DNA of 18,858 bases from CAZFHZ01 sp964519015 (GTDB lineage Bacteria; Blakebacterota; Blakebacteria; Blakebacterales; CAYUVJ01), in assembly GCA_964519015.1 (NCBI GenBank), contig CAZFHZ010000062.1, forward strand, positions 1 to 18,858, in the 5' to 3' direction. The notes under the pieces are model-generated. The model worked only from the letters and a program-made list of their open reading frames with translations, was not told where the DNA came from and searched no databases. Both the position numbers and the translations under genes were made by a program. The first letter of the stretch is position 1, and every line of letters begins with the position of its first letter. Shown here in pieces: positions 5,518 to 13,902 of this stretch.

Positions 5518-7320
5518 ATGGCGTTTCCGTTCCTGCGAAAACGCGCCGGAGAGAACTCCGAGGGGGGGAACGCCGCCCACCAGGCGCTCATCGAATCGGT
5601 CTTCGATGGCGTGGTGGCCCTCGACCGGGAAGGCCTGATCGTCTGGGCCGATCCCGATTTCTACACCCTGACCGGGCTGGAGCCGGCCGAGACCGAAGGC
5701 CACCCGCTGGCCGCCTTCGCCGACCCGGCCGACGCCGAGAAACTCCAGCACTACCTGGTCGACACCGCCGACCAGGCCCAGGTGTTCGGACTCCGCCTGA
5801 TCGATGGATCGGGTTCGGTCCGCATGCTGCGCCTGCACGCGGTCCCCTTCGAAGGAGAGGACCGGGTCGCGGTCTTCGCCGGCATCCAGGACATCTCCGA
5901 GGAGGAGAACCTCCGCCAGCGCCTCGCCTTCACCGAGAAGATCGACCTGCTCAACCGGCTGATGAACGGGGTGGTCTCCGATCTGCATCGGGCGCTCAAG
6001 GCGCTCGGGCCGGTGGTCGAGGCCTCCGGCGATCCCGAGGCGGCTTCGGCCTTCCTGCGGCTGAGCGACCTGGAGCGACGCGTCGGTCTCTTCCCCCGGC
6101 GCGGGATCCGCGGTGGAGCCGAACTGGCGATCCCCGGACTGGTCGAACAGGCCGCCGCCTCCCTGGAGGACAAAGAGGACGTGGTCGGCGGACTGATCGA
6201 ACTGCAGCAGGAGGAGACCTCCCACCCGGTGTTCGGAGACGGGGAACAGATCGAGGAAGCCCTGCGGCAGGTCCTGCACAACGCCCGCCAGGCGGCCGCC
6301 GTCACCGGCGGGGACGTGCGGGTGGTCACCTCCCCGCTGGAGGTGACGCGCGCCCGGCCGCACCGCGGCTTCCTGCTCCCTCCCGGTTCCTACACCCGCA
6401 TAACGGTGACCGATACCGGACCGGGCATGCCCCCGGAAGTGCTCGACCACGTCTTCGACCCCCTCTTCACCACCCGGGGGGGGAGCCCACTGGCCGGGCT
6501 CGGGATGGCGATCGCCTACACCATCGTCAAGAACCACCGGGGTTACATCGACCTGGAGAGCGAGATCGGGACCGGGACCACGGTGGAGATCTTCCTGCCC
6601 CGCTCCCGGGTGGGGACCCGGGGCGCGCGGGAGACGGCCCCGGAACCGGCGGCGCCCCCGGCTGCACCCGAACCGGCACCGGCCGCCGTCGAGGAATCCC
6701 CGCCCGAAGAAGTGGCCGAAGCAGAAGTGGAAGTAGTAGGGGAGGTGGAGGCGGTCCCGGCGGCCCCCCCCGCGCCCGAACCGGAACCGGTGGCCGAGGC
6801 CGCTGAGACGCTCCCCGAACCCGCGCCCGAACCGGCCCCGGCCGAGCCGCCTAAAAAACCGGTGGCCCCGGAGACGCCGGCCCCGGTACCGCCGGAGGAG
6901 CCCGTCCTCGACCCGGCGGAGGCCGCCCGGCTGAGCGGGCATGAAACCATCCTGGTGATCGAGGAGTCTACGCAGGAACGGACACGTCTGGCGGAGACGC
7001 TGAACGGTTTCGGCTACAACACCCTGCCCGCCCGCAACTGGGTGGAGGGAGTGGACCTGTTCAAGCGGCACGCCCGCATTATCGACCTGGTGCTGCTCGA
7101 CGTCATGGTCCCCGAGATGATCTGGGTGAAGACCCTCATCGAGATCCAGCGGGTCGATTCGGCCGTCCGGGTGGTGATGGTCGGAGGTCCGGATCCGGGC
7201 GCGACCGCCCAGCGCTACCTGAAGATGCCCGGCATCACCCACATCGAGAAGCCGCTTACCGTCCCGGTCCTGCTCCGGGGCGTGCGCGGTTCACTCGACG
7301 TGGCCGCTCCGGGAGCCTGA
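5518..7320 (+). CDS. PAS-HATPase-receiver hybrid sensor kinase-like protein with degenerate phosphotransfer sites
   Basis: The 600-residue soluble protein has no signal peptide or membrane helix. Domains in order are PAS (about 20-128; VFDGVVALDREGLIVWADPDF), a dimerisation-type helix pair (130-192), a GHKL ATPase (about 236-361), a Pro/Ala/Glu-rich linker (about 366-470) and a receiver (about 476-592). The ATPase keeps its N-box (N255), DTGPGM (299-304), VFDPLFTTRGG (312-322) and GLGMAIAYTIVKNHRG (327-342). Where NtrB-like kinases have AHDFNN, this protein reads VSDLHR (152-157), so the phosphoacceptor histidine is replaced by Ser154. The receiver keeps D528 and K578 but has E482-E483 for the Mg-binding acids and VGG in place of the conserved Thr/Ser. 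It may therefore signal without ordinary phosphotransfer. The start at 5518 has only a weak ribosome site. It overlaps the next gene by 30 bp, tail to tail. Confidence 0.9.
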   Translation: MAFPFLRKRAGENSEGGNAAHQALIESVFDGVVALDREGLIVWADPDFYTLTGLEPAETEGHPLAAFADPADAEKLQHYLVDTADQAQVFGLRLIDGSGSVRMLRLHAVPFEGEDRVAVFAGIQDISEEENLRQRLAFTEKIDLLNRLMNGVVSDLHRALKALGPVVEASGDPEAASAFLRLSDLERRVGLFPRRGIRGGAELAIPGLVEQAAASLEDKEDVVGGLIELQQEETSHPVFGDGEQIEEALRQVLHNARQAAAVTGGDVRVVTSPLEVTRARPHRGFLLPPGSYTRITVTDTGPGMPPEVLDHVFDPLFTTRGGSPLAGLGMAIAYTIVKNHRGYIDLESEIGTGTTVEIFLPRSRVGTRGARETAPEPAAPPAAPEPAPAAVEESPPEEVAEAEVEVVGEVEAVPAAPPAPEPEPVAEAAETLPEPAPEPAPAEPPKKPVAPETPAPVPPEEPVLDPAEAARLSGHETILVIEESTQERTRLAETLNGFGYNTLPARNWVEGVDLFKRHARIIDLVLLDVMVPEMIWVKTLIEIQRVDSAVRVVMVGGPDPGATAQRYLKMPGITHIEKPLTVPVLLRGVRGSLDVAAPGA

Positions 7321-8475
7321 GCGGGACGCACCCGACCCTCTTCCGCCCTCCCGCGAGGAGCGGATCCCGTCCAGCAGCCGCTCGATGTCCCCTTCGGTGT
7401 TATAGGCGTAGGGAGAGACCCGCACTCCGGTGGGACGGGCATCCACGATGACGCCCCGGGCGGCCAGATCGGCGACCCGCCCGCGGGGGTCGGGATCGGG
7501 CAGGATGACGATCCCCGAACGCCGGCTCGGATCGGCCGGAAGCCGCACCTCGAGCCCCCGGGCACTGGCGGCGGTCACCAGGTGGTCGACCAGCTCCCGG
7601 GTCCGGCCTCCCAGGACCTCCACCCCGTGTTCCAGCACCAGGTCCAGTCCCGCCCGGGCGGCGTAGACCGCGGCCGGCGCCGGGGTGCCTCCCTCCAGCC
7701 GGCGGGCGTCCTCCCGCAGGGTGCGCCGGGAGGTGTCGAAGGCGAACGGGTCCTGGACCGCGAACCAGCCGGTCGACCGCGGATCGAGGCGATCGTGGAG
7801 TTCCTCGCGCACGTAGAGGTAGGCGATCCCGGGTCCCCCGAGCAGCCACTTCAAGCCGCCCGTGAGCAGGATGTCGACCCCCAGTTCCCGGACCGGCAGC
7901 GGCAGGATCCCGGCCGACTGGTAGGCATCCACCAGCAGCAGGGCGCCCGAGCCGTGGGCCACCCGCTCCAGCAGGCGCAGGTCCTGGACCCAGCCGGTGG
8001 TGAAGAAGACGTGGCTGGTGGCCACCAGGGCCGTACGCTCATCGACCAGGTCCCGCCAGGCCTCCTCGGCCACCCCCAGGCCGTCCGCGCTCGGGGCCAG
8101 ATGAGTCTCCACCCCGTCCCGCGCCCGGGCCTGCCACTGGTAGGGGAGGGTCGGGAAATCGAGCGCGGCACAGACCACCCGGTCCCGTTCCCGGTAATCG
8201 AGGGCCGAGGCCACTGCCGCCAGGCCGGCCGAGACGTTGGGGAAGAGGGCGATCTCGTGGCTCCCGCAGCCGAGCAGACGGGCCACCGCACCGCGCAGTT
8301 CCTCGATCTCCCCCAGCCAGAGCCGGTACCAGGCGGAGGCCCCGAGTCCCTGCCACAGGTCGAGGAAGCGTTCGACCGCCTCCCGGCTCCGGCGGCTCAA
8401 CGCTCCCAGCGAACAGGTGTTGAGGTAGGTCTTCTCCTCGAAGATCGGGAACTGGCGGCGGAAGTGCTCCCACAT
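7291..8475 (-). CDS. Class V aminotransferase-fold PLP-dependent enzyme
   Basis: The 394-residue protein belongs to the fold-type I family that contains cysteine desulfurases, kynureninase and isopenicillin epimerase-like enzymes. Visible features are YLNTCSLGALSRRS near the N-terminus, FPNVSAGLAAVAS (78-90, cofactor phosphate region), TSHVFFTTGWVQDL (153-166), the PLP ring-binding pair D183 and Q186 in VDAYQSAGI, and the Schiff-base lysine K209 in TGGLKWLLGGPG. I see no obvious catalytic cysteine loop of a sulfur-mobilising desulfurase, so the substrate is undetermined. A kynureninase-like role would suit the nearby nadA only loosely. Residues 374-394 form a Gly/Ser/Arg tail that coincides with the overlap with the kinase gene. 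The start at 8475 has GAGG six nt upstream. Confidence 0.9.
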   Translation of the reverse strand: MWEHFRRQFPIFEEKTYLNTCSLGALSRRSREAVERFLDLWQGLGASAWYRLWLGEIEELRGAVARLLGCGSHEIALFPNVSAGLAAVASALDYRERDRVVCAALDFPTLPYQWQARARDGVETHLAPSADGLGVAEEAWRDLVDERTALVATSHVFFTTGWVQDLRLLERVAHGSGALLLVDAYQSAGILPLPVRELGVDILLTGGLKWLLGGPGIAYLYVREELHDRLDPRSTGWFAVQDPFAFDTSRRTLREDARRLEGGTPAPAAVYAARAGLDLVLEHGVEVLGGRTRELVDHLVTAASARGLEVRLPADPSRRSGIVILPDPDPRGRVADLAARGVIVDARPTGVRVSPYAYNTEGDIERLLDGIRSSREGGRGSGASRSGSRSGHVE

Positions 8476-8535
8476 GGCGGACCTCGTGGACCGGGATCGA
8501 TGTTCCTCTCCTCCCGCCGGGATCGATCGGGCCTT

Positions 8536-8547
8536 GCCCCGCGGGGC
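8536..8547. other. 12-bp perfect palindrome upstream of modA
   Basis: GCCCCGCGGGGC lies in the 133-bp spacer between the divergent aminotransferase and modA genes, 25 bp upstream of the modA -35 box. It could be an operator or simply a GC-rich hairpin. It does not look like the known ModE site. Confidence 0.35.
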
Positions 8548-8571
8548 CTGGTGCGGAAACGGTAACGGCGA

Positions 8572-8600
8572 TTGCCCCTCCCCGACAAGCCACCTATACT
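8572..8600 (+). promoter_or_regulatory. modABC promoter, leaderless
   Basis: TTGCCC (8572-8577), a 17-bp spacer and TATACT (8595-8600) form a strong housekeeping-type promoter. The modA ATG begins nine bases after the -10 box, so transcription should start at or within about 3 nt of the ATG. No Shine-Dalgarno sequence is present. Confidence 0.7.
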
Positions 8601-8608
8601 CGCCCGAC

Positions 8609-9427
8609 ATGCGCCCGACGGTCCGTTCCCTGCTCACCACTTTTCTGCTGCTGTCGACGCTGGCCGCGGGGTCCTGCACCCGCCGTCCATCGGGCGAACT
8701 CCTGGTCTTCGCGGCGGCCAGTCTCACCGATGTCCTGCAGGCGCAGGCCGCCCGGTTCACCGCCGACCAGGGGGTCCCCCTCTCGAGCATCCGTTTCCAC
8801 TTCCACGCCAGCAACACCTGCGCCCTCCAGATCCGCCAAGGGGCGCCGGCCGACCTCTTCATCTCAGCCGACGACGCCGTACTGCTCGGGATGATGCAGG
8901 CCGGGATGCTCACCCGCGGGGGATACCGGCAACTGGTCTCCAACCGCCTGGTGCTGATCACCCCCGCCCGGCACTCTTCCCCCATCCACGCGATGGGGGA
9001 TCTGGCCCAGGCCGGCTGGCGACGGCTGGCCATCGGGAACCCGGAGAGCGTGCCGGCCGGACGGTATGCCCGGAGTGCCCTCCAGTCGCTCGGCCTGTGG
9101 GATGCGGTCAGCGGCCGCCTCCTGCTGGCCGAACAGGTCCGCCAGGCGCTGCTCTACGTGGAGACGGGTGAGGCCGACGCGGGGATCGTCTTTCTGACCG
9201 ATGCCTCCTCGGTCAAGGAGGTGGAGATCGTCGAGGTGATCCCTCCCCAGCACACCCCCCCCATCCTCTACTCCGGCGGCGTGCTGCGGACGGCCCGTGA
9301 CCCGGGCGCGGCCCGGGCTTTCCTGCGTTTCCTCACCTCAGACGCGGCGGCCGAGATCTGGCGCCGCTTCGGGTTCCCCCCAGTCACCGAACGGCCGGGT
9401 GGCGCCGGGATCCCTACGGACGATTGA
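8609..9427 (+). CDS. modA: Molybdate ABC transporter, substrate-binding lipoprotein ModA
   Basis: ModA captures molybdate (or tungstate) in the periplasm and passes it to ModBC. The 272-residue product starts with a lipoprotein-type signal (Leu-rich core 8-20, A20-G21-S22-C23), so it is probably membrane tethered. The mature part has the family hallmarks ELLVFAAASLTDVLQ (30-44), QIRQGAPADLFISADD (74-89), IGNPESVPAGRYA and a C-terminal FLRFLTSDAAAEIWRRFGF. The anion-binding region reads HASNTCALQ rather than the usual GSSGxLAxQ, so the loop is slightly divergent. The start follows the promoter so closely that the mRNA should be leaderless. It is the first gene of a tight modABC operon, separated from modB by three bp. 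Confidence 0.95.
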   Translation: MRPTVRSLLTTFLLLSTLAAGSCTRRPSGELLVFAAASLTDVLQAQAARFTADQGVPLSSIRFHFHASNTCALQIRQGAPADLFISADDAVLLGMMQAGMLTRGGYRQLVSNRLVLITPARHSSPIHAMGDLAQAGWRRLAIGNPESVPAGRYARSALQSLGLWDAVSGRLLLAEQVRQALLYVETGEADAGIVFLTDASSVKEVEIVEVIPPQHTPPILYSGGVLRTARDPGAARAFLRFLTSDAAAEIWRRFGFPPVTERPGGAGIPTDD

Positions 9428-9430
9428 GTC

Positions 9431-10138
9431 ATGGCGCCGCTGGTCGACATCATCCGGATCTCCGTGATGGTGGCCAGCGGGGCCACCCTGCTGCTGATAC
9501 CGATCAGCCTGGTGCTCGCCTGGCTCCTGAGTCACCGCCGGGGCTGGTGGCGCCGACCGCTCGAGATCCTGGTCACCCTCCCGCTGGTCCTGCCCCCGAC
9601 CGTGACCGGTTTCGGACTCCTCCTCCTCTTCGGACGCTACGGGCCCTTCGGCCGTCTCCTGGCTCCCCTTGGACTGGAAGTGGCCTTCACGGCCGGCGGG
9701 GCGGTGCTCGCCTGTCTGGTGGTCGCCCTGCCGCTGGCGGTCCGACCGCTGGCGGTGGCCATGGGCGAGGTGGATCCAAATCTGGAGAAGGCCGCCCGGA
9801 CCCTGGGCGCCGGGGAGTGGCGCATCTTCTGGGATATCACCCTCCCGCTGAGCCTGCGGGGCCTGGTGGCCGGCGTGCTGCTGGCGTTCGCCCGCAGTCT
9901 GGGTGAGTTCGGCGCGACGATTATCGTGGCCGGCAACATCCCCGGTCTCACCCAGACCCTGCCGCTGGCCATCTACACGGCGATCACGACCGGGGACGAT
10001 CGGGGTGCGCTGCTGCTGACCCTGATCTCGGTCGGGCTCGCGGTCGTGCTCGTTCTGGTGCTGGCCCGGGTCGAGGGCTCGCTGGTCGTCACCGCATCCC
10101 AACCGGTGAGCCGAACCGGCGGAGAGGGGCACTCGTGA
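9431..10138 (+). CDS. modB: Molybdate ABC transporter permease ModB
   Basis: The 235-residue inner-membrane permease has about five transmembrane segments (around 8-32, 46-68, 86-108, 143-165 and 193-213). The cytoplasmic EAA loop is at 119-140 (EKAARTLGAGEWRIFWDITL), which docks onto the ModC ATPase. LPLVLPPTVTGFGLLLLFG and SLGEFGATIIVAGN are hallmark ModB segments. The start lies three bp after the modA stop with no clear ribosome site, pointing to translational coupling. Its stop overlaps the modC start (GTGA). Confidence 0.95.
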   Translation: MAPLVDIIRISVMVASGATLLLIPISLVLAWLLSHRRGWWRRPLEILVTLPLVLPPTVTGFGLLLLFGRYGPFGRLLAPLGLEVAFTAGGAVLACLVVALPLAVRPLAVAMGEVDPNLEKAARTLGAGEWRIFWDITLPLSLRGLVAGVLLAFARSLGEFGATIIVAGNIPGLTQTLPLAIYTAITTGDDRGALLLTLISVGLAVVLVLVLARVEGSLVVTASQPVSRTGGEGHS

Positions 10139-11220
10139 GCCGGATCGAGGTGGACGTCCGTTTCCGGCGCGACCACTTCGCGCTCGAGGTGGCCTTCAGC
10201 ACCGACGGACCCTGGCTGGGGGTGGTGGGTCCTTCGGGGGCGGGCAAGTCCACCCTGCTGGAAGCCATCGCCGGACTGCTCCCTTCGGAGGGCCGGATCC
10301 GCGTGGACGGCACCCTGCTCCAGGACGGCGCCGCCGGGCTCACCCTCCCGGCCCGGGAGCGGCGGACCGGGTTTGTCTTCCAGGGAGAGGCGCTCTTCCC
10401 CCACCTGTCGGTGAACGGCAACCTCAACTTCGGCATGCCCGATCCTCTCCAGGTCGGCCCGGGCAGCCGGTTCCGGGAGGTCGTCGAGGTGCTCGACCTG
10501 GGCGGCTACCTGGACCGGTACCCCCCCTTCCTCTCGGGCGGCCAGCGCCGGCGGGTGGCACTGGGACGGGCGCTGCTGCAGGCACCCCGGATGCTGCTGC
10601 TGGATGAACCGCTGACCGGACTCGATCCCGCGCTGCGCACCCGCGTGCTCGACTACCTGGCCCGCTGCAAGGCCCGCTTCGATCTCCCTACCCTGCTCGT
10701 CTCCCACCACCTGGAGGACGTGCTCAGCCTGGCCGACGACCTGCTCGTCCTGGAGGCGGGTTCGGTTTCGGCCCGGATCCGACCGGCCGGACTCTCGGCC
10801 GGCTCCGAGCGGCAGCTGCTCGCCTCCCTGCTCGGTTTCGAGAACATCGTGACCGGACGGGTCGCGACCGTCGATCCGGAAGGGGGGACCGTGCTGGCCG
10901 AGGCGGACGGGGGGCTCCGCTGCACACTCCCCTACACCCCGCTGGAGCCGGGGGAGCCGGTGCGGTTCGGCGTGCGCGCCGAGGACATCCTGCTGGCGGC
11001 CGGCCATCCCGGCCCGATCAGTGCCCGGAACACCCTCTCCGGCCGTATCGTCGCACTGGTACCCCGCGGGCCGCTGGTAATGGTCGAAGTGGACTGCGGT
11101 GTCCCGCTGGTCGCCAAGGTCACCCGCTCCGCGGCCGTCGAACTCGGCCTGAAGACGGGGGACGTGGTTTGGGTAGTGTTCAAGACGCACGCCTGTCATT
11201 ACCTGGATCCGCCTCAATAA
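10135..11220 (+). CDS. modC: Molybdate ABC transporter ATP-binding protein ModC
   Basis: The 361-residue ATPase energises molybdate import. It carries Walker A GPSGAGKST (32-40), Q-loop Q83, signature LSGGQRRR (133-140), Walker B LLLDEP (154-159), D-loop GLDP and switch histidine H191 or H192. The C-terminal part (about 235-355) includes a TOBE/Mop-like domain (SARNTLSGRIVALVPRGPLV), as in ModC, where oxyanions can bind and inhibit transport. It starts with GTG overlapping the modB stop by three bases, with GGAGAGGGG upstream inside modB. Its last seven bases overlap the end of the convergent hydrolase gene, and no terminator fits between them. Confidence 0.95.
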   Translation: MSRIEVDVRFRRDHFALEVAFSTDGPWLGVVGPSGAGKSTLLEAIAGLLPSEGRIRVDGTLLQDGAAGLTLPARERRTGFVFQGEALFPHLSVNGNLNFGMPDPLQVGPGSRFREVVEVLDLGGYLDRYPPFLSGGQRRRVALGRALLQAPRMLLLDEPLTGLDPALRTRVLDYLARCKARFDLPTLLVSHHLEDVLSLADDLLVLEAGSVSARIRPAGLSAGSERQLLASLLGFENIVTGRVATVDPEGGTVLAEADGGLRCTLPYTPLEPGEPVRFGVRAEDILLAAGHPGPISARNTLSGRIVALVPRGPLVMVEVDCGVPLVAKVTRSAAVELGLKTGDVVWVVFKTHACHYLDPPQ

Positions 11221-12569
11221 TCGTCGAGCCGGATCCCGAAGAGCTGGAGCAACTGCTCCCGCATCGGCCGGAAATCGGGCATCCGATCGAGCGGGATCTT
11301 GGCCGTCCCGCGAGCGAGGGTCGGCATCAGGGTCTGGCCGAAGGAAACGTGCGGGAGGAAAGCGTCGAACTCCTGGTTCAACCGGTCGATGTAGAAGTTG
11401 GCGAGAACCACGTAACCCGCCGTCGAGGGATGCACTCCGTCCAGGCTGAAGGCCATCCCGCCGTCGGAGACGAACAGCCCGTCCAGACCGTAGTCGATCC
11501 CACCTTCCACGATCATGACCGGATCGGCCGCCAGTTCATTGAAGAAGGTGTAGACGTCGATGACCACGGCGCCGGTGGCATCCGCATAGTTCTGGATGAC
11601 GGTGTTGTTGAACAGGATCCGGGTCTGGAGCTCGATGACCTCCTCCTGGTCGAGGACATCGGTGTCGCTGAGCGGATGGGTCGGCGTCCCGTAGGTGGGG
11701 TCGAGGGCCAGGGAAACCGCGGCCGGCAGCAGGATGAAGTCATCCGCCGTGGCCTGACGAACCACCCCCAGGCCGGTGGTGATGACCGGGAAGACGGTCT
11801 GGACCCCGCTGGCGTCGGTCAGCGGTGAGGTGCGGCCTCTGGTCAGGTAGGTCACATACGGGATCGCGGTCACATCGGGTATGGTGGCGATGACCAGGTC
11901 GGCCGAGGTCTGGGCGGCCAGGCCCTGCATCACCCCCTGGATCTGGGTCTCCGTCCAGGTGGGAGAGATGGTGGTGACGGAATCGACGATCTGCCCCGCC
12001 ACCGCACCACCCAGGACGTCATTGTTCCCCATCCAGACGAAGACCAGGGTCGGGTCGAGTGCGATGGCCTGGTTGCGCTGGGTGCCCAGCCCCCGCAGGA
12101 TGATCTGCGCCATCGGACTGGTGCTGGTAATCCCTCCATCGTCGCCGAGGATGTCGATCGAGGTCGCCCCCGGCACCGCCAGGTTGTTGTAGGAGCGGGC
12201 CAGTCCCGTGTTGGTCGGGGTCCCGGTCCCGGAGGAGGGGACGATGGCCGGCCCGAGCGGGGTCATGAGCAGGTGCCACTTGGCCGGGATGCCCGGATCG
12301 GTGATGGTGGGCTGCTCGAAACCGGTGACACCGGCGGCCCGAGCGATCATGGCGGGGAAGGAGTACTGCTGGGTGCGCCCGCCGAGGCCCCCGTTGACCA
12401 CCCCGGCCGAGAGGCTGTTGCCGATCACCACGAAGGTCGAGAAGTCGAGCGAGCCCAGGTCGAGTTCGGGAGCAACCGGTCGCTGCGCTTCGCAGCCCAC
12501 CAGTCCCAGGGCAGCCGTCAGGCCGAGGAGGGTCGCCAGCCGGGTGCGTTTATCGAGTCCGCGTCGCAT
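11214..12569 (-). CDS. SGNH/GDSL-family hydrolase lipoprotein
   Basis: The 451-residue product is probably an esterase or lipase acting in the envelope. It has a lipoprotein signal with lipobox L23-V24-G25-C26. The SGNH blocks are visible: block I VIGNSLSAG with nucleophile S52 (Asn replaces the Asp of GDSL), block II NNLAVPGAT (128-136, oxyanion Gly), block III MGNND (180-184, oxyanion Asn) and block V SLDGVHPS, giving D377 and H380. The start at 12569 has AAAGGAG seven nt upstream. It follows the porin gene by 19 bp and so should be co-transcribed with it. The pairing suggests that the enzyme releases fatty acids or similar compounds that the porin takes up; this is inference. The natural substrate is unknown. 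Confidence 0.9.
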   Translation of the reverse strand: MRRGLDKRTRLATLLGLTAALGLVGCEAQRPVAPELDLGSLDFSTFVVIGNSLSAGVVNGGLGGRTQQYSFPAMIARAAGVTGFEQPTITDPGIPAKWHLLMTPLGPAIVPSSGTGTPTNTGLARSYNNLAVPGATSIDILGDDGGITSTSPMAQIILRGLGTQRNQAIALDPTLVFVWMGNNDVLGGAVAGQIVDSVTTISPTWTETQIQGVMQGLAAQTSADLVIATIPDVTAIPYVTYLTRGRTSPLTDASGVQTVFPVITTGLGVVRQATADDFILLPAAVSLALDPTYGTPTHPLSDTDVLDQEEVIELQTRILFNNTVIQNYADATGAVVIDVYTFFNELAADPVMIVEGGIDYGLDGLFVSDGGMAFSLDGVHPSTAGYVVLANFYIDRLNQEFDAFLPHVSFGQTLMPTLARGTAKIPLDRMPDFRPMREQLLQLFGIRLDDY

Positions 12570-12588
12570 AGCTGTGCTCCTTTCCGGC

Positions 12589-13902
12589 TCAGCGGCCGAT
12601 TGGGTAGGTGAGGTTGAACGCGAGCAGCCAGGCGGTCTGGTCGTAGACCCCGTTGAAGCCGTCGGGATTGCGCCCCCGGGTGTCGGCATCGTCGAAGTCC
12701 AGGTACATGAGGGCCGCATCCACGATGAACGTCCTCAGATCGAGCCCCACGCCCACGGTGAAACCGTGCCGGCTGGCATCGGGCAGGAGTGGGGTGATGC
12801 TCTCGACCGGGACCGGAGTGCGGTCGTAGAGATAACCGGCCCGCAGGGTCAGACGGTCACTGTAGAGGTACTCCAGGCCGATCCGTGCCTCGAAGGTGTC
12901 CCGGTAGTTCTCGGGTGTGTCGACGTCTTCGAGCTCGCTGTCCGGATCGTCGGCCAGCCCCTCGCTGGTGAGCCGGTCGAAGGAGGACCAGCCCCACCAG
13001 TTGACGTCGAGCTCCCCCAGCAGGTCCTCCTGGAGCCGGTAGGCGATCCCCAGGGTGAGCACATAGGGGAAGTCGATGCTCGTCTTCAGGTCGGCGGTGC
13101 CGTCACCCAGGGTTTGGGCCACCTGGCCGTCGATGAAGGAGTCCCCGGTCGTGATCTGCTCGAAGGATCCCGTCCCGGTGTAGCGCACTTCCCCCCCCTG
13201 TCGGAAGGCCAACCCCAGGCTCATCCGGTCGGTGGCGTCGAAGAGCAGGCCGAAGTTGAATCCGAATCCGGTGTTGAGACCGCTCTCCAGTGTGGCCGTG
13301 GCCACATTTTGGACGATGTTGGCGTTCGGGTCGAATATCCCCACATAGCGGGAGAGGTAGAGCTTCGAGAGCCGCAGGTTCAGGCCGACTCCCAGGGAGA
13401 ACCGGTCGCTCACCGACCAGGCGATGGTCGGGTCGATCGAGATCAGGGTCAGGTCGGTCTTGGTGGTCAGGTACCGTCCCGCGAAGGTGTTCGGGTGGTG
13501 CCAGGCGGTCCCCAGACCGAAGGGGGCCATCACGCCCACACCCGCCACCAGGCGATCGCTGAGCCGGTGCGAGACGTAGAGGTTCGGCGGATAGAAGAAC
13601 TGGTAGGTGAGCCGTTCTTCCACCCCGTAGCCTGGGAAGGGATCGACGCCGTAGAACTTCCCGATTGGGGCGATGACGGTGCCGCCGGCCATGACCAATG
13701 TCCCCTCCAGCCGCGCCAGCCCGGCCGGATTGTAGAAGATGGCCGAGGGGTCATCAGGGGAGGCGACGAAGGCGCTCGCCCGGCCCATGGCCCGGGCCCC
13801 CTGCTCGAAGATGCTGAACCCGCCTGCGGCGGCCTCCGTGAAGGGGAGGACGAGCATCCCCAGGACGGCGGCCGCTCCCAGGGCGGCTCTTGAGCGGTTC
13901 AT
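12589..13902 (-). CDS. FadL/OmpP1/TodX-family outer membrane transporter (copy 1)
   Basis: The 437-residue protein has a cleavable signal (basic start, hydrophobic core to about 20, AAA-GGF near 24-29) and then the FadL N-terminal hatch signature GGFSIFEQGARAMGRASAFV and IFYNPAGLARLEG (55-67). The rest alternates in beta-barrel fashion with many aromatic girdle residues and ends in a barrel-like strand (FNLTYPIGR). FadL-type channels carry long-chain fatty acids or other hydrophobic compounds across the outer membrane. AAGGAG lies six nt before the ATG at 13902. It heads an operon with the SGNH hydrolase. The paralogue immediately upstream points to a tandem duplication. Confidence 0.93.
   Translation of the reverse strand: MNRSRAALGAAAVLGMLVLPFTEAAAGGFSIFEQGARAMGRASAFVASPDDPSAIFYNPAGLARLEGTLVMAGGTVIAPIGKFYGVDPFPGYGVEERLTYQFFYPPNLYVSHRLSDRLVAGVGVMAPFGLGTAWHHPNTFAGRYLTTKTDLTLISIDPTIAWSVSDRFSLGVGLNLRLSKLYLSRYVGIFDPNANIVQNVATATLESGLNTGFGFNFGLLFDATDRMSLGLAFRQGGEVRYTGTGSFEQITTGDSFIDGQVAQTLGDGTADLKTSIDFPYVLTLGIAYRLQEDLLGELDVNWWGWSSFDRLTSEGLADDPDSELEDVDTPENYRDTFEARIGLEYLYSDRLTLRAGYLYDRTPVPVESITPLLPDASRHGFTVGVGLDLRTFIVDAALMYLDFDDADTRGRNPDGFNGVYDQTAWLLAFNLTYPIGR

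Noticed and set aside
5497..7242. 581-residue open frame on the minus strand, rich in Gly, His and Asp
   Set aside because: It lies fully opposite the kinase gene, whose domains are clear. Its composition is what the complement of a GC-rich coding frame gives, and no domain is recognisable.
7291..8475. Kynureninase or cysteine desulfurase as a specific name
   Set aside because: The fold and PLP residues are clear, but motifs separating these subfamilies are not, so only the family name is given.
8476..8608. Molybdenum cofactor riboswitch or ModE operator before modA
   Set aside because: The predicted transcript has no leader to hold a riboswitch, and no ModE-like CGTTATAT palindrome is present.
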